A stretch of 64,000 nucleotides of DNA from Sternotherus odoratus (lineage: Eukaryota; Chordata; Testudines; Kinosternidae): the NCBI GenBank assembly GCA_032164245.1, contig JAVMKO010000002.1:89417340-89481339 (forward strand), given 5' to 3'. Numbering within the stretch: position 1 is the stretch's first letter; the number at the start of each line of letters is the position of its first letter. Both the position numbers and the translations under genes were made by a program. The notes under the pieces are model-generated. The model made no database searches and was not told the DNA's origin. It saw nothing but the letters and a program-made list of their open reading frames with translations. Below, in pieces: positions 1 to 12,099 of the stretch.

Positions 1-2245
1 CCAGGTACTTGGGGACAGTTAGTTAGTTCTCTTCGCTCCTAGTGGAGCATAAGGCGCCAACCATTCTTCTCCATTCGACTCGATCTTGGGCTAGCCAGTA
101 GATTTCATCCCAGGTCTTTCCCATATTTTTCATTTCGCCTTCGATAGTTCTTCGCCACGTTACCAGCGGTCTGCCTCTCCTTCTTTTTCCCTGTGATGTC
201 CATCTAAGAGCAGTGTGAGGATATCTGGTAGTATCCATTCTCAACATGTGCCCCAGCCATCTCCGTCTTTGTTGTTTCACCTCATCCACTACGTTGTTAA
301 TGCCTGTTAGTCGGCTCACTTCTCTATTGGTGACACGTTGCGGCCAGTGTATGTTAAGGATGCACCTAAGACACCTTCCTTCGAAACCCCGGAGTCAACT
401 TTCTATCTTCTTGTTGGTCCTCCACGTTTCCACCACATAGAGCAATACAGAGCAGACATTCGACCTGTAGATCTTTACTTTAGTTTTAGTTTGAAAGATT
501 GAGGACTTCCAGATGTTTTGAAGTCTTTTGAAAGCATTTGCTGCAAGACTAATTCTGGTGGATCTCTCTTTCTCATTGTTACCATCAGCTGATATGTAAC
601 TACCAAGATATTTGAAATCATTCATCTCTTCTAATTCCACGTCATGTAGGACTGTCTTCACCGAGCTTGCTGTTTTTGCTTTCGTTATCTTGCTCTTACC
701 AGTATGGATCTTGAGCCCCACACATCTAGCCACTCTATCTACCCTATCAGTCTTCTCTTGGAGGTCCATTTGAGAATTTGAGAGCAGAGCAATGTCATCC
801 GCAAAGTCACAATCCTCAATCTGACCAGACAGTCCCCATACGAGCCCTCTTGGTCGATCTTCGGTGGCTCTCCGCATCACCCAGTCTATGACCACAAGGA
901 ATAGGATGGGTGAGATAACGCACCCTTGTCTGACTCCCGTCCTCACATGGAACCACTCACTTTGCTGTCCTTCATGATGTACACAGCACTTGTTGTCAGC
1001 ATACATATCTTTGAGGATGTTTATCACTTTCAAAGGGAATCCATACATTTTTAGGATCTTCCAGAGAGATGAATGGTGAACGCTATCAAATGTCTTCTCA
1101 AAGTCTAGGTAGCTGACGTACAGAGACGAGTTCCATGCGAGAGATTGTTCCATTATCGTGCGTAAAACAAATATCTGGTCTACACATCCTCTCCCGCTCC
1201 TGAATCCTGCTTGCTCATCCCTCAAGATATTTTCCACTGCTTGTCTCATTCTATGTAATAGAACTTTGCAAAAAACCTTCCCCAGTACCGACAGCAAATT
1301 CACACCTCTCCAGTTGTCACACATCGATAAGTCACCCTTCTTTGGTATTTTCATGATGATACCTTTCTTCCATGCTTCTGGCACTCTCTATTCCTCCCAT
1401 ACCTTGTTGAATAGCTCCTCTAGAACTCTGGCACTTGTGCTCGGATCAGCTTTCAGCATATCTGCAGTTATTCTATCCTCGCCTGGTGCCTTGTTTCCTT
1501 TTGTTTGTCTGATGGCCACGTCTATCTCTCGCTTTGTGATGGGCCCTTGCTCTACTTCCATCTGAAAACTGGTTTCCTCTATTTCCACTACCTCCTCGGG
1601 ATCTGGTCTATTTAGGGTCTCTTTAAAATGCTCTGCCCATCGATTAAGTTGTTCTTTTTCTTGTCAATACTTTCCCATTTTTTTCTTTAACCACTGTTGA
1701 CCTACTACTGAATCCTCCTGTCAAAGTCTTCGTGATTTTGTGCACAGTTCTTGTGTCACCCCGCACAGCTGTTGATTGTGCCTCTCCTGCCAGGTTGTTG
1801 ATATACTCTCTTTTGTCTTTCCGGGCACTTCTCTTCACAGCCTTGTTTTTCTCCCTGTATTCCTCATTTGCGGCTTTTTTTTGTTTGTCATTTCCAGTGA
1901 GCAAGTGTAATTTTGCTACTTTCCTCTCTTCAATGAGTTTCTATGTGCAGTCTGAAATCCACTCTTTCAGCTCTCTTCTCTTATAGCCAAGCACTGTCTT
2001 ACTGGTCTCCGTGTATGTCCTCTCAACACTGTCGCCGAAAGTGTTGATATCATCAGTTCGCAAGTCATTTAGAAACGTGCTTGACAGTTCCAGTGTGAAC
2101 TGTGCCCTTACCGCTGGTTCTTTCAACCTCCTTGAGTCAAAAAGTTGTTGCCCATACACTTTCTTCATCTTTCTCAGTTTTATCTGAAGCTTGCCCAGTA
2201 CTAAATGGTAGTCGCTGGCTACGTCAGCACTTGGGGATGGTACAA
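1..2245 (-). mobile_element. RTE-like non-LTR retrotransposon (LINE), 5'-truncated, decayed ORF
   Basis: Read on the minus strand, this is the end of an endonuclease domain, a linker and a reverse transcriptase. The RT lies mainly at 395-1588. It shows GFRSGRGC, a motif A-like LDFEKTFDS, motif B GVRQGCVISP, the catalytic FADD box and a later FKYLGS. A basic C-terminal domain (RRRWLGHMLRM, GKRRRGRP) ends at a stop near 23-25. At about 2190-2240 the end of the endonuclease reads ADVASDYH, where the family usually has SDH, so the last catalytic His appears to be Tyr. The frame is broken by stops at 395-397 and 1388-1390 and by a frameshift near 1655. The 5' part is missing and the 3' tail may extend left of the window. 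RTE or RTE-X is my family call from motif style; the exact clade is uncertain. Confidence 0.85.
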
Positions 2246-2463
2246 ACCTCTAAATCATGTAAATTTAAGGATGGAATGCAAGGGGTGATGGGCTAATTAG
2301 TTAAAGAAATGATGGTCCCATTTTGACTGTAGACATAACTTGAGTTCAAGCAAAAGATCGTCATCATATCATGTCAGCCACCAGCAGTTCCACACATCAA
2401 TCTTCATCCGCTCCACTAGGCTTTTGGACTATCCATCCATTGGATCGTGTTACACCTTTCTCT
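2246..2463. other. Unassigned spacer between two LINE fragments
   Basis: No coding signal or recognisable repeat border is seen. The stretch separates the RTE-like LINE from the CR1 fragment and may be ancestral intergenic sequence. Confidence 0.4.
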
Positions 2464-2491
2464 GGTAGATTAAAAAGCCCTTTATTAAATA

Positions 2492-3485
2492 CTAGCAAAA
2501 ATACCCGGCGTTGCTCGGGTCCGTCGGAGGTGGGGAGGGGGCAGAGATCTGAGTGAGTGCGGGGTCCATTGGAGGGGGGAGGGGGCAGAGATCAAACCTG
2601 ACATCCTCACCTCACCCGACCAAACCCAACACCCCCACCTCACTTACCCCTCGACCAACCCCGACTCACATTTTCACCCCCCCACCCAAATCCAACACCA
2701 TGTCATCCGCCTACCAACCCCAACACCCCCTGACCAACACCCACACCTCACCCCCCCGTAGACCAAACCCGACACCCCCACCTTGCCCCCCCACCAACCC
2801 CAACACCCCCACCTTGCCCCCCACCAACCCCAACACCCCCACCTTGCCCCCCCACCAACCCCAACACCCCCTGACCAACCCCAATACCCACACCTCACCC
2901 CCCCACCCACCCAGACACCTTCCCACCACCCCAGACCAAACCCGACACCCCCACCTCACCCCCGACCAAACCCGACACCCCCACCTCACCCCCCCGACCA
3001 AACCCGACACCCCCACCTCACCCCCGACCAAACCCAACACCCCTACCTCACTTACCCTCCGACCAAACCCAGCTCGGGTCCATCGGAGGTGGGGAGGGGG
3101 CAGAGAGCTGAGCGAGTGCGGGGGTCCATTGGAGGGGAGAGGGGGCAGAGAGCTGAGCGAGTGCGGGGTCCGTTGGAGGGGGGAGGGGGCAGAGAGCTGA
3201 GCGAGTGCGGGGTCCGTTGGAGGGGGGCATTATGACATCATAACTATGTCACAGAGAACAGCAGCTGCCCAGCTGATGTGATTGGCCTTTAAATAATTTC
3301 ACCCCTGGGGGGCGTCAGAGGTGAGATTTGAAAATTTTTCGACTCTTACCCTGATTAGGACCCTAAGGACCCCTTCAAACTGTACCAAATTTGAAGTCTC
3401 TAGCTCAAACGGTGTGGAAGGAGTACGGGAACGTACATATACGCATACATACACGCATACACCATTTGACTTTTATATAGAGAGA
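2492..3485 (-). mobile_element. Non-autonomous Helitron-like element inserted in CR1
   Basis: On the minus strand it starts TCTCTCTATATAAAAGTC at 3485 and ends in CTAG at 2495-2492. A short hairpin (ACCCG/CGGGT, positions 2503-2520) lies 7 nt inside CTAG. The flanking bases are A and T and no target duplication is present. These are Helitron hallmarks: TC start, CTRR end, terminal hairpin and insertion between A and T. No Rep/helicase coding is seen, so it is non-autonomous. The 5' 230 bp match the element starting at 62362. The interior is a C-rich tandem array. The long open frames inside it are repeat translations, not genes. Confidence 0.75.
2605..3226. repeat. GC-rich minisatellite inside the Helitron
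   Basis: Positions 2605-3060 hold C-rich units of about 30 bp built on ACCAAACCCGACACCCCCAC. Positions 3064-3226 hold about three units of roughly 55 bp containing CAGAGAGCTGAGCGAGTGCG. A near copy of that second unit also lies at 2515-2600 by the 3' hairpin, so the C-rich array appears to have expanded between two copies of it. Confidence 0.8.
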
Positions 3486-3833
3486 TTTGTTCCCCAAGTA
3501 GACACTTATAGCCTATAATCAAGCCACACCTTAACCCTCTCTTTGTTAAGCTAAATAGATTGAGCTTTTCAATTCTATCACTAAAAGGCATGTTTTCTCA
3601 TCCTTTGATCTTTCTCATGGTTCTTTTCTGAACCCTCTCCCATTTATCAACAACCTTCTTGAATTGAGGGCACCAGTACTGGGCACCATATTCCAGCAGT
3701 TGTTGCACCAGTGCCAAATATGAGGTACCATAACCTCTCTGTTTCTACTCGTGATTCCTGTTTATTCATCCCAGGATTGCATTAGCTCTTTTGGCCACAG
3801 CATCACACTGGGAGCTCACATTCAACTCTTCAG

Positions 3834-6240
3834 GTTAAATTATGGGTGATCTCCCCTCCCTCTCATTGGCTTATGGTTAGCAGCAATCCCCTCTCTTCCT
3901 GGTTAGTGTGGGGAGGACTCACCAGACAGGGAGAGAGCCAAAGGAGAAGCTGGTCTCTGACTGAGGAGTTTCTGGGACTCCCAGTCTTGTACCTGAACCG
4001 CGAGCAGCACCAGAGGAAGGAGTATAGGCAGCTCAACTGAGAGTCTCCTAAATCACCTCCTTTTCTATATTAGAAAAATCTGTCACTCCCCCCAACCATC
4101 TACCCTGGGGGAGGAGTTCCCTCCCATCACCACCAGCTCTCCCTCTGGTGGTTAATTTCTGCCCAGGTTCTTGAACTTTTTGTTGGCAACTTACAAAGCT
4201 GCAGAAAGTTGTGGGCAGTTAAGGGAGCAAAAGTCAAATCTTTTTGCTGACCATATGCTGATTTTTGTTACTCAGCCAAAGGCTGCCATCACAGTTATTC
4301 TTAATGACATTAATTATTTCAGCAATCTGCTAGGCTTTAACATTCCTTTCTAATAGGGTGCAAGCTGAAAACCTTCCATATGGTTCTCCTGCACCAACCT
4401 CTGAGTCTGTTCCATTTATACAAGCTAAAAAAAAAAAAAGACAAGCTTTTATGTTTGGCCTCTCTGTAACATGGTCTTTCAGCAGAGAATAGAGAGTTAA
4501 CTTTACTCCTCTGCTAAATTGAAGCAAATTGGATTTGGCTAGGCAGCAGTCCTTTCCTGGGCAGTATCAATCTAATTAAAATGATCATTCTCCCATGCAG
4601 CTTTTATCCTCTTCGGCTCAACTTGCCAAGGGGGGAAAAAGACTTTAAAGATTTAGTCGCTGGAGTCAGGTGGTTGGGTTCATCAGATAGCAGTAAAAAT
4701 CTACACTATCATTTAGGTATTGTCATTATCTCTACTAAGGAGAAAGGGAAGACTGCAGTGCCTAATCTTTACGGTCTAAGTTGGACTTATCAAATGTACA
4801 CACTCCTAATAAGGACCCCAGGATATTTGTTGTAAAGATGTCACAGTTGACCCCTCTGTTATTTTATTGACAAAATTCCTTTCATGTTGGAATAGACAGT
4901 TCTTGTATTTGCTGGCACATCTTACTCTCTTTGCTATAGATATGGAATGAGATACAAGGGTAGAGGGAGCTCAGCTCCTGCTACCTTGCCTAAAAGGTGC
5001 ATCTTTCCTTAGTCCCTGTAAGAGGTGACCTGGGGTTTTCTTTCCCCTGTTGGAAGTGTTGGGGGATGGTATTGGTGGTACAGCACTTTCATGAAAAGTG
5101 GTGGTTGTTCCTGGAGGACACAGAGAGAGAGAGAGAGAAAAAAAAGAGCTGCTAGTGCCTAGAACCCCCTAACAGCTAAGCTCTCCCCCTCCCCCCAGAG
5201 CCTCCCATCTGCCAGCAGCCCTGCTGATCAACTACTCCCCCTCCCTCCCAGTGCCTCCTGCATGCTGCAGAACAGCTGTCTCATGGCATGCAGGAGGTGC
5301 TGGCAGGGAGGAGGAGAAGCAGGGATGAGGCACACTTAGAATAGGAGGTGGGAAGAAGCGGGGCATGGGTAGAGTGGGGGTGGGGCTGGAACAGGGGCAA
5401 AAAGGTAGGGCAGGATCTTGGGGGAAGGGGTGGAGTGGGGGCAGGGCTGGGGCACAGCAGAGCTGGAAATAGTTGGGGCAGGGGCTTGGAGGAAGGGGTG
5501 GAGTGGGGAGCCCCCCCCACCCCCATAAGGGAAGAAGTCAGTGCCTGCTACAGCCTTACGGTGCTAGGTGTTGTAAATCCAAACTGAGAGCCCCTGCCCA
5601 GTGCAGGGATTTCTGAAATCGAAGAAGCCTCCCATTCATTTGTCCCATTGATCACCCTCTCTCTACGGACAATAAGTCAGCTTCATAGTTTATGTGGTGT
5701 GCCAGTGTTCTCCAGAAAACCTCTGAAGCAAAACCTAAGGCTTGGGAAAAGGACCATCATGTTAATTACTCTATACATAACTGAAGAGGTAGGAATATAG
5801 GTGTTGGTTTATTGGATCAGACCCATATCTTGTGATAAATGACAGCACCAGCTAGTCAGGAGAAAGAGAAGAAACCCCAGAATTGGCAATTTTATAGTAA
5901 CTACTATCCATGGTAGTAGCTATTTCTGAACTGCCATAAATTGATTGACCTATGCCCGGAAGTATGAGTGTTTATATCCTTTATAGAGAAATATTCCATG
6001 CCACTTGCTTACTTTGCTGGGCATTTCAAAAAGCACAATATGAATATATAAATAAAGGCCCAGCTTTTCCCTCATGCAACCACAAGACGTCAATGAAAAT
6101 AATAATATTCATGCCCACCAGATGTGTCTAACCACTGCAGTTAGGTAGTGAGAGCCAGCAATCTCAGTGAAGCCATGAACCACCATTCTCAGGATTCTCA
6201 AATATTCTGCCATCATTAAGTAGAAAAAATCTCTCTGGAG
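3834..6240. other. Intergenic sequence, no gene recognised
   Basis: No exon-like or RNA gene is seen. There is a short GA microsatellite at 5117-5138. A G-rich stretch at 5345-5525 is built on GGGGTGGAGTGGGGGCAGGG and resembles the interior of turtle hAT elements, but I cannot find its termini. Confidence 0.5.
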
Positions 6241-6678
6241 TAGAGCTGGTTGGGAATTTTTTGACAAAATGTATTTTCATCAGAAAATGCCAATTAAAAC
6301 TGATATTGATCACGGGCAAGGGTCTGTTTTCACAAATTTCCTGTTTCAGACAAATATTGGAAAAAGTTGCAAAACTGTCAATATACCATATTCTGATATT
6401 TTCAAAATGAAAAATACTTCTGTTTTTCAAGGTAAACAACTTTTCCTTTCCAATTTTAAATTCATTTACAGGTTAAAAATGTAAAAAAATAGGGCAAAAC
6501 TGATTTTTTTAAATTGTGGGAATGAAATGTTTTGATTGACCCCCCCTCCCCTTTTTTTCCTTCACTTTTCAGTTTGTAAAAAATTGAGATTTTGATTTTG
6601 TCTCTGATTTCAGGATGGGAACATTTTTTGAAATCTCAAATTCTTCTGGGACAGGATAACTGTTCCCCATCCAGCTCT
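6241..6678. mobile_element. Non-autonomous DNA transposon with AGAGCTGG termini
   Basis: The left end AGAGCTGGTTGGGAA is mirrored by TTCCCCATCCAGCTCT at the right end. The interior is rich in TTTTTGAAAT/CAAAATG-type words, as in a repeat family I recognise from reptile genomes. Flanking 8-mers CTCTGGAG (6233-6240) and CTCTTGAG (6679-6686) differ at one position and fit an old 8-bp hAT target duplication. No transposase coding is visible. Confidence 0.6.
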
Positions 6679-6686
6679 CTCTTGAG

Positions 6687-7365
6687 CTGTTGTTACAGCA
6701 AGCAGGACTAGCAGAATATGGACAGGCAGAAGGTAGAAACCAGGAGTCCAATAACAGGGTCCCAGATGAGGAATCTCATTTGGGTTGGGTAAGAAAGGAA
6801 GGAAGAACTAAGAGAGAGCAAACTCAGGCTCCACCTCCATGTCTATTATCTGTATTAAAATATATGCATACAGCACTGTAATTGTACATCCTCTTTACAA
6901 ACAGAGTAAAACACATTCCCTGCTCCAAAGAGCTTACTATGAAAGTGGCTGAAGACAATAAAGAGGAAAATAGTTCAGATTATGAAGTGGCTGGAAAGAT
7001 TGTTGGTGAAAACAAGCTAAGGAAGATTCCTTGAAGAAAAGAGTTCTCAGGGATGTTTGTTCAAATGCTACTGTGACAGTCTCTATCTCAGTCAACCACA
7101 TGGGGTCTGAACTGGGGACCTGCAAAGCTAAAAGCATGACCTGTTATAGCTTGAACTCAAGGGCCACAGCTTTCCAGTTGGTGTGGTAAATTCCCATGTT
7201 CTGTTAATCAGGCTCACACACTCACCAGTGAGTTATGCTACCAGACAGCGACACAATACATCTATTCTGGATTCCATTTCAGATGCAGTCTAGTAATAAA
7301 ACGTTTAGCACTCATCCTCTTCATAAACCCTAGAGAAGTAATGGTGGCCTGAGCAGAATATTAGG
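6687..7365. other. Intergenic sequence, no gene recognised
   Basis: No coding signal, no repeat with clear borders and no RNA gene is seen here. Confidence 0.4.
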
Positions 7366-7580
7366 ATACAGGACTTCAGACTCTAAGGCCAGAACCGACC
7401 ATCATGATCATCTAGTCTGACTTCCTGCACATTGTGGGCCACAGAAACCTCACCTACCCACTCCTGTAAGAGACCCATAACCTCTGGCAGAGTTACTGAA
7501 GTCCTCCAATTGTGATTTAAAGATTTCATGTTACAGAGAATCCACCGTTTACACTAGTTTAAACCTGCAAGTGACTCTCT
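7366..7580 (-). mobile_element. CR1 LINE 3' fragment
   Basis: The plus-strand text CTAAGGCCAGAACCGACCAT followed by CATCTAGTCTGACTTCCTGC is the reverse complement of the CR1 3' end common in sauropsids. It continues as diverged CR1 to about 7580 (GAGAATCCACC words). It is short and old. Confidence 0.7.
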
Positions 7581-10500
7581 GCAGCATGGGGCACGGAAAG
7601 CCAAAAAACTAAACAGAACTCCTCACTGAAGTCCTGCAGGCTACACCTACCACCTTAGACGGTTTAAAGCTCCACAGAAACTACTTTCTCAACATGATGT
7701 TTAACATCTGCAGAAGAGTGCTGACAGTAGTCATTTAACCTTTGAATACTGCACAAAATAACCCCAAGCATGCTCTCCAACACAAACCACCTGATTTTCA
7801 CTTTGTTATAACATCATTCTAGCTGCAGGGGGAACTGCAAGTCAAAAAGTTAGCCTTCACGTTTTTTACTAGACCAACTAGGGTTAGGTTCTGGTGCCAT
7901 TCTTTTCCAGATCTGGGTCAGTCTTTCACCCACTGCCTGTAACAAACTCCAGCAATGAGTCTGCCAGCTGCAGATGTATACATTTACCCTGATCAATCCT
8001 CTTCCTGCTGTGTTCTCGTATGCAGGAAGCCACGTGAAAATTTGTCAAACTTCTGCACTGTTAGCTGGCCTGGGGACCAAGGGATGTTCTCCACACTATC
8101 ATGGAGGAGAATGCATTCAGCACCTGCTGTTTTCTTGTTCTCATAAGGAGAGAGGGTTGCCATGTATTGCACAGCCAAATCCATCCAACAAAAGTGACCT
8201 GCTCAGAAGAGAGTGCTACACTACAAGTAGGTTTGGAAGGATCAGATTTGTCAGCAAATGTTGATTTTATGATATACTCACAAACCAAAGATATTTCCCT
8301 CTATAATAATAAAAATGTAGAGACACACAAAGTAAGAAAAATGCGTGAGAACTTGCTGGAGTTTGATTTAAGGATATTTACCCTGTATACTTTGACATGT
8401 GCTATTGACAATTTTGGGTTTTAATAGTTAGAAAGCATTAATGTTTTGAATCACATGATCTGTCATTAAATAGCTGTCTGACCCCCATAACTTCCCAGAA
8501 CAATTAAAATGTACAATCAGTAAAAAATGAAAAAAGCATACAAACCTATAGCTTTGCACAACAATGAAAACTTAAATAGATGGAAATAAAAAATGGCTTA
8601 AAATATTATCCATAAAAATATTTAAAAGATAAAAATTGAATTCTGTCACACCTAACTATAACCCACCCTTGGTTGGAAGGTTGGAGAGTGCACTGAAGGA
8701 GTTAAAGATTTTACTAGAGGAAAAGATGATTTCTACCTGCAGTGAGCACAGTGTTTCAACCTGCCAATATCTAACAGTGCCTACTTAAGTAACAATGCAT
8801 ACATGGCCTTAAAGGGCAGGAATGTCTGGCTGCTTTGATGAGCTTATAGTTCTTGGCTAGAAATAACTTACTGCATTCCCCTCTCTCCTAATTCCCTGTG
8901 GGAAGTTAGCTACAGGTTAGGTGTTCCTTCTGGAGGTTCGGATGTGCGACTAATGAGAAGGGCAGGAAGTGGCAATGAGATGGAGAGAGAGAGAGAGAGA
9001 AAAAAGAATAAGGGGGAAGAAGCACAGGGACGCAGAAAAATGGGTTTCCAATCATGAGAGGTGAGATGAGGAAAATCATAAAAAGGAGAGAACTTTCAAT
9101 CTACTGAAATATGGGTTAAAATGCTGAAGTGACCATAAAAGCAGAGTTTGAGGGTATTAATGAATACACACCCACACCTACACCTGGGTGAAGGTATTAT
9201 AAGCAATTATACAAGTATTGTGGCCTACAAGATGACAAATTTGCAGACCCACGGGTAACAACATTTGGGCATTTAACTGGACTTAGGTTGCTTTTATCAG
9301 ACATAGTCACACTGTACCTCCATGCTGTTGTACTTAACCTCAGCCCAGACATTTGTGCTTTCTGTTTTTCACATAAATGGTACAACTTAAAGGGTATTAG
9401 GACTGAGGAACAACTGTGCATGAAGTAAATAGTCAAGGAAATTGTTTTTGACAATATTTACATTCTACACAAAGAGAAAGAGCTATTATACGATATGTAC
9501 AGCAATTTTCATCCAAAAGAAACCCAAATAATTTAGCAGACTCTTCATAGGAAGCATTCAATTTCCATATACCTGAAATACAGCTGCTATCTGTGGGGTG
9601 TAAAGACAGTCAATCCAACACCTTACATAAGCATGAGAGACTGAAGTCTTCTGTTTAGCCACATAATGGCAGTGCAAGTTTTCCTGCCCTGCCTCACCCC
9701 TGAACCACAGGGGTTCACTCACCAGGAACAAGATAGTTTCTTTGGTCTCCATGCCCATTCAATCTTTGGCCAGTCTCCTGAGACTGCTAGCAAGATTGTA
9801 ATTAGCCTGTTGCATTGGTGGTTCGTGATCACTCAAGTTACTGGCCACTGAACCACCGTCAGTTGGTGACAACTTCTGGTCACTACTCACCTGGGATGTA
9901 TTTGTCAGTAACAATCTCTGCTACAAGTTTTTCCTTTAGCAGAAGGGAAGAACAGCTTCACTATTTAAAAGCACAGGATACATTTTAGATAGGCAGAGTG
10001 TAATCACCAATGCTGGACTATGGTACCCCAGGGTTAACACTTCTGGTCATGTGAAAAAGATTACGGATGCTTTAATGACCAGAACTGGTCAGGACCACAC
10101 TTTTATGCCTCATTTGAAAAACATTCCCAGTCTAGCAGAACTTTCCTAATGTTTTCTTGCAAAATTCTGTTTGGTAGGTACTGTGCGCGTAACAGGAAAC
10201 AAAAATCGGATAATCTCATCAGCATTATTCAATTAATGGAGAAATAAAACAGGCCTCAGTGACAGCAAGGGATTGTGATGTGAAAGGGGCACTCAGGCAA
10301 AGTAGAAGATTTGTGTCTAACAGGCCAAATTAATCCCGGGTTCATTCCTGGATAGTGCTTTTGTGGGTCAACCAGTTTAAAAATAGGATTTCCAAATGGT
10401 TGCAGTTCTCCTTTTAGAAAGCAAATATTCACCACCAGGATCCTATCCTACATATGGGAATATATTAAAACAGTAACAATTTATCATCTAGCCTCTAACC

Positions 10501-10779
10501 TATAGTTTGGGAGGGGGGGCAGATCATTGAGAAAATGGTGTTGAAGCAATTCAGTCACATCTTGATCTGATAAGTATGTTTGGTCCCTGTCTGTTTTCAG
10601 ATAGTGAGATGTTCTTATCATCTGTGATCTATGATCGCCGTCTAGTGATGGACACATGAATGGTGTCATTGCTGATGGTTAGACCAATCAGCAGCAGCTT
10701 TTGCTAGCACAGAAAATGTTTTTGTTGACTTTTTTGCAGAGCCTTTAAAGAATGGATTTTGGGGAAGGATCCGTAAGTA
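7581..10779. other. Intergenic sequence, no gene recognised
   Basis: About 3.2 kb of mostly AT-rich sequence with a GA microsatellite near 8978-9002. Short open frames here lack codon structure, splice context or recognisable motifs. Confidence 0.4.
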
Positions 10780-11415
10780 GGCTCAGTCCATCCACTTTGA
10801 CAGGTCTAGTCAAATCACAAATGCGAAGATCGCCCCTACTCATTCTATCCACTGGCTCCCTCCTTTACCACATCAAAAATGAGCTTCTTGGCCTTATCTT
10901 TAAAGCCCTTCACAACTTACCCCTTCCCTACTTGTCTGTCTCTATCCTAGCATGTCACCCTCTCCCCTTATCTACACCACCAAGGATTCCAGCATCCATC
11001 ACCTACCTGTCTCCACTCACACCTTCTCCCATGTCCCCACTCATGCACAGAACGCGCTCCCCAAATCCCTCTGTAGAGTCTCTGCCCTCTTGAAGACCCA
11101 CTTGTACTTCTACCAGTATCTTTTCACAATAAATCATCAGCTTTTCATGGCCAGACAGGCAGACAATAGGATTACCCCTATCATTTCGGAGTTATTTATA
11201 GTTTAAAGAATTCTTTTGCCTTGAAACGCGCACACAGTCACATTGCAGCCACGTGCTCCAATCAATGTGACCCTCATCTATGGTCAATCTCCCCTCCAGC
11301 TATTGATCACAGCTTTATGTTGCATATTGGGTTAGATTGTAAACTCTTCAGGACCAGGACGTTCTTTTAATAGGTGTTTACACAGCACCCACCATGATTC
11401 TTATTAGGACCGCTG
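10780..11415 (+). mobile_element. L2-like LINE, C-terminal ORF2 remnant and 3'UTR
   Basis: The plus-strand translation, across frameshifts, gives IHWLP, then IFKALHNLPLPYLS, then NALPKS and LLKTHLYFYQ. These match the HWLP..RI.FK....KALH..P.YL and WN.LP...FK..LKTHLF blocks at the end of L2/Rex-type ORF2. The following text (TTAGATTGTAAACTCTTCAG, then ACAGCACCCACCATG) is the characteristic 3' tail of this family in turtles. It is decayed and non-coding. Confidence 0.7.
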
Positions 11416-11427
11416 CACACGTCTTTA

Positions 11428-11545
11428 ATAATTGAGAGGCAGTGTGGCCTAGTGGACAGGGTACTGGACTGGGAGTCAGGAAACTGGAGTTCTACTTCTG
11501 GGTCTGCCACTAACCTGTTGTGCAATCTAGGGCACGTCATAGAAA
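11428..11545 (+). mobile_element. MIR-like tRNA-derived SINE
   Basis: Contains GGCAGTGTGGCCTAGTGGAC, GGGAGTCAGGAAACTGG, GTTCTACTTCTGGGTCTGCC and CTAGGGCACGTCA. These correspond in order to the tRNA-like head and core of MIR. The match is diverged, as expected for an old amniote SINE. Confidence 0.8.
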
Positions 11546-12099
11546 TTCAAGACCACTTGATCAACGAGTCTGACCACCTGCATACCACCGGCCACAAACA
11601 TCCCCCAGCACCTGCACACTAATCCCGGGCAATGGAGAATCAGATCCCCTGGAAATACAAAATATGGGCCTGGCCTTTCACTCACTCGTGTGCTCGTCTT
11701 TACTCATTGAAGCAGCCACAGTGAAAACAGTAGAATTACTCATGTGAGTAAAGTTGCTCACATGCTTAATTCTTTGCAGAATTCAGGCCCTCTGCCTGTA
11801 ATGCAGTTCAGAGAACACAAACTGGATGTAGCTGGCGGCTATTTGCCTGTGTGAAAGATGCTCTACCTGAAGGTCACGAGCAAAGCGATCAGTGTACGTG
11901 TCCTCAGACAGTTTTATAAAGAAAACTATGAAGCATGTCATGTTCATCTGCACCAGGAAGAGATCTGTTACTATGGACATTTGAAAGCATTTTAAAAAAA
12001 TTGTAAGCCTTGTTTATAATGACAAACTAACATCATTCAAATATATGAACCGAAACATGAGAAATAAAATAGCTTTATACCTAAAAACAGAGACTGATA

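Larger units (their letters stand above)
2464..3833 (-). mobile_element. CR1 LINE fragment (ORF2 3' part), split by a Helitron
   Basis: The parts at 2464-2491 and 3486-3833 read, on the minus strand, like the 3' section of CR1 ORF2 found in turtles. The translation contains LFSLTKRGLRCGLI, which resembles the conserved CR1 LF(S)L.KRRLRGDLI block. Joining the left part at 2491 to the right part at 3486 gives the uninterrupted CR1 text as I remember it, so the intervening 994 bp are an insertion. The fragment is 5'-truncated at about 3833. Confidence 0.8.

Noticed and set aside
2553..3235. Long proline/threonine-rich open frames on both strands
   Set aside because: They are translations of a C-rich minisatellite in overlapping frames, inside a Helitron, with no start context, splice sites or domain.
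1..12099. Neighbouring gene downstream of CARMIL1 (SCGN in mammals)
   Set aside because: Mammalian gene order predicts it on the same strand further left, but no EF-hand exon or splice-bounded frame is visible in this interval.
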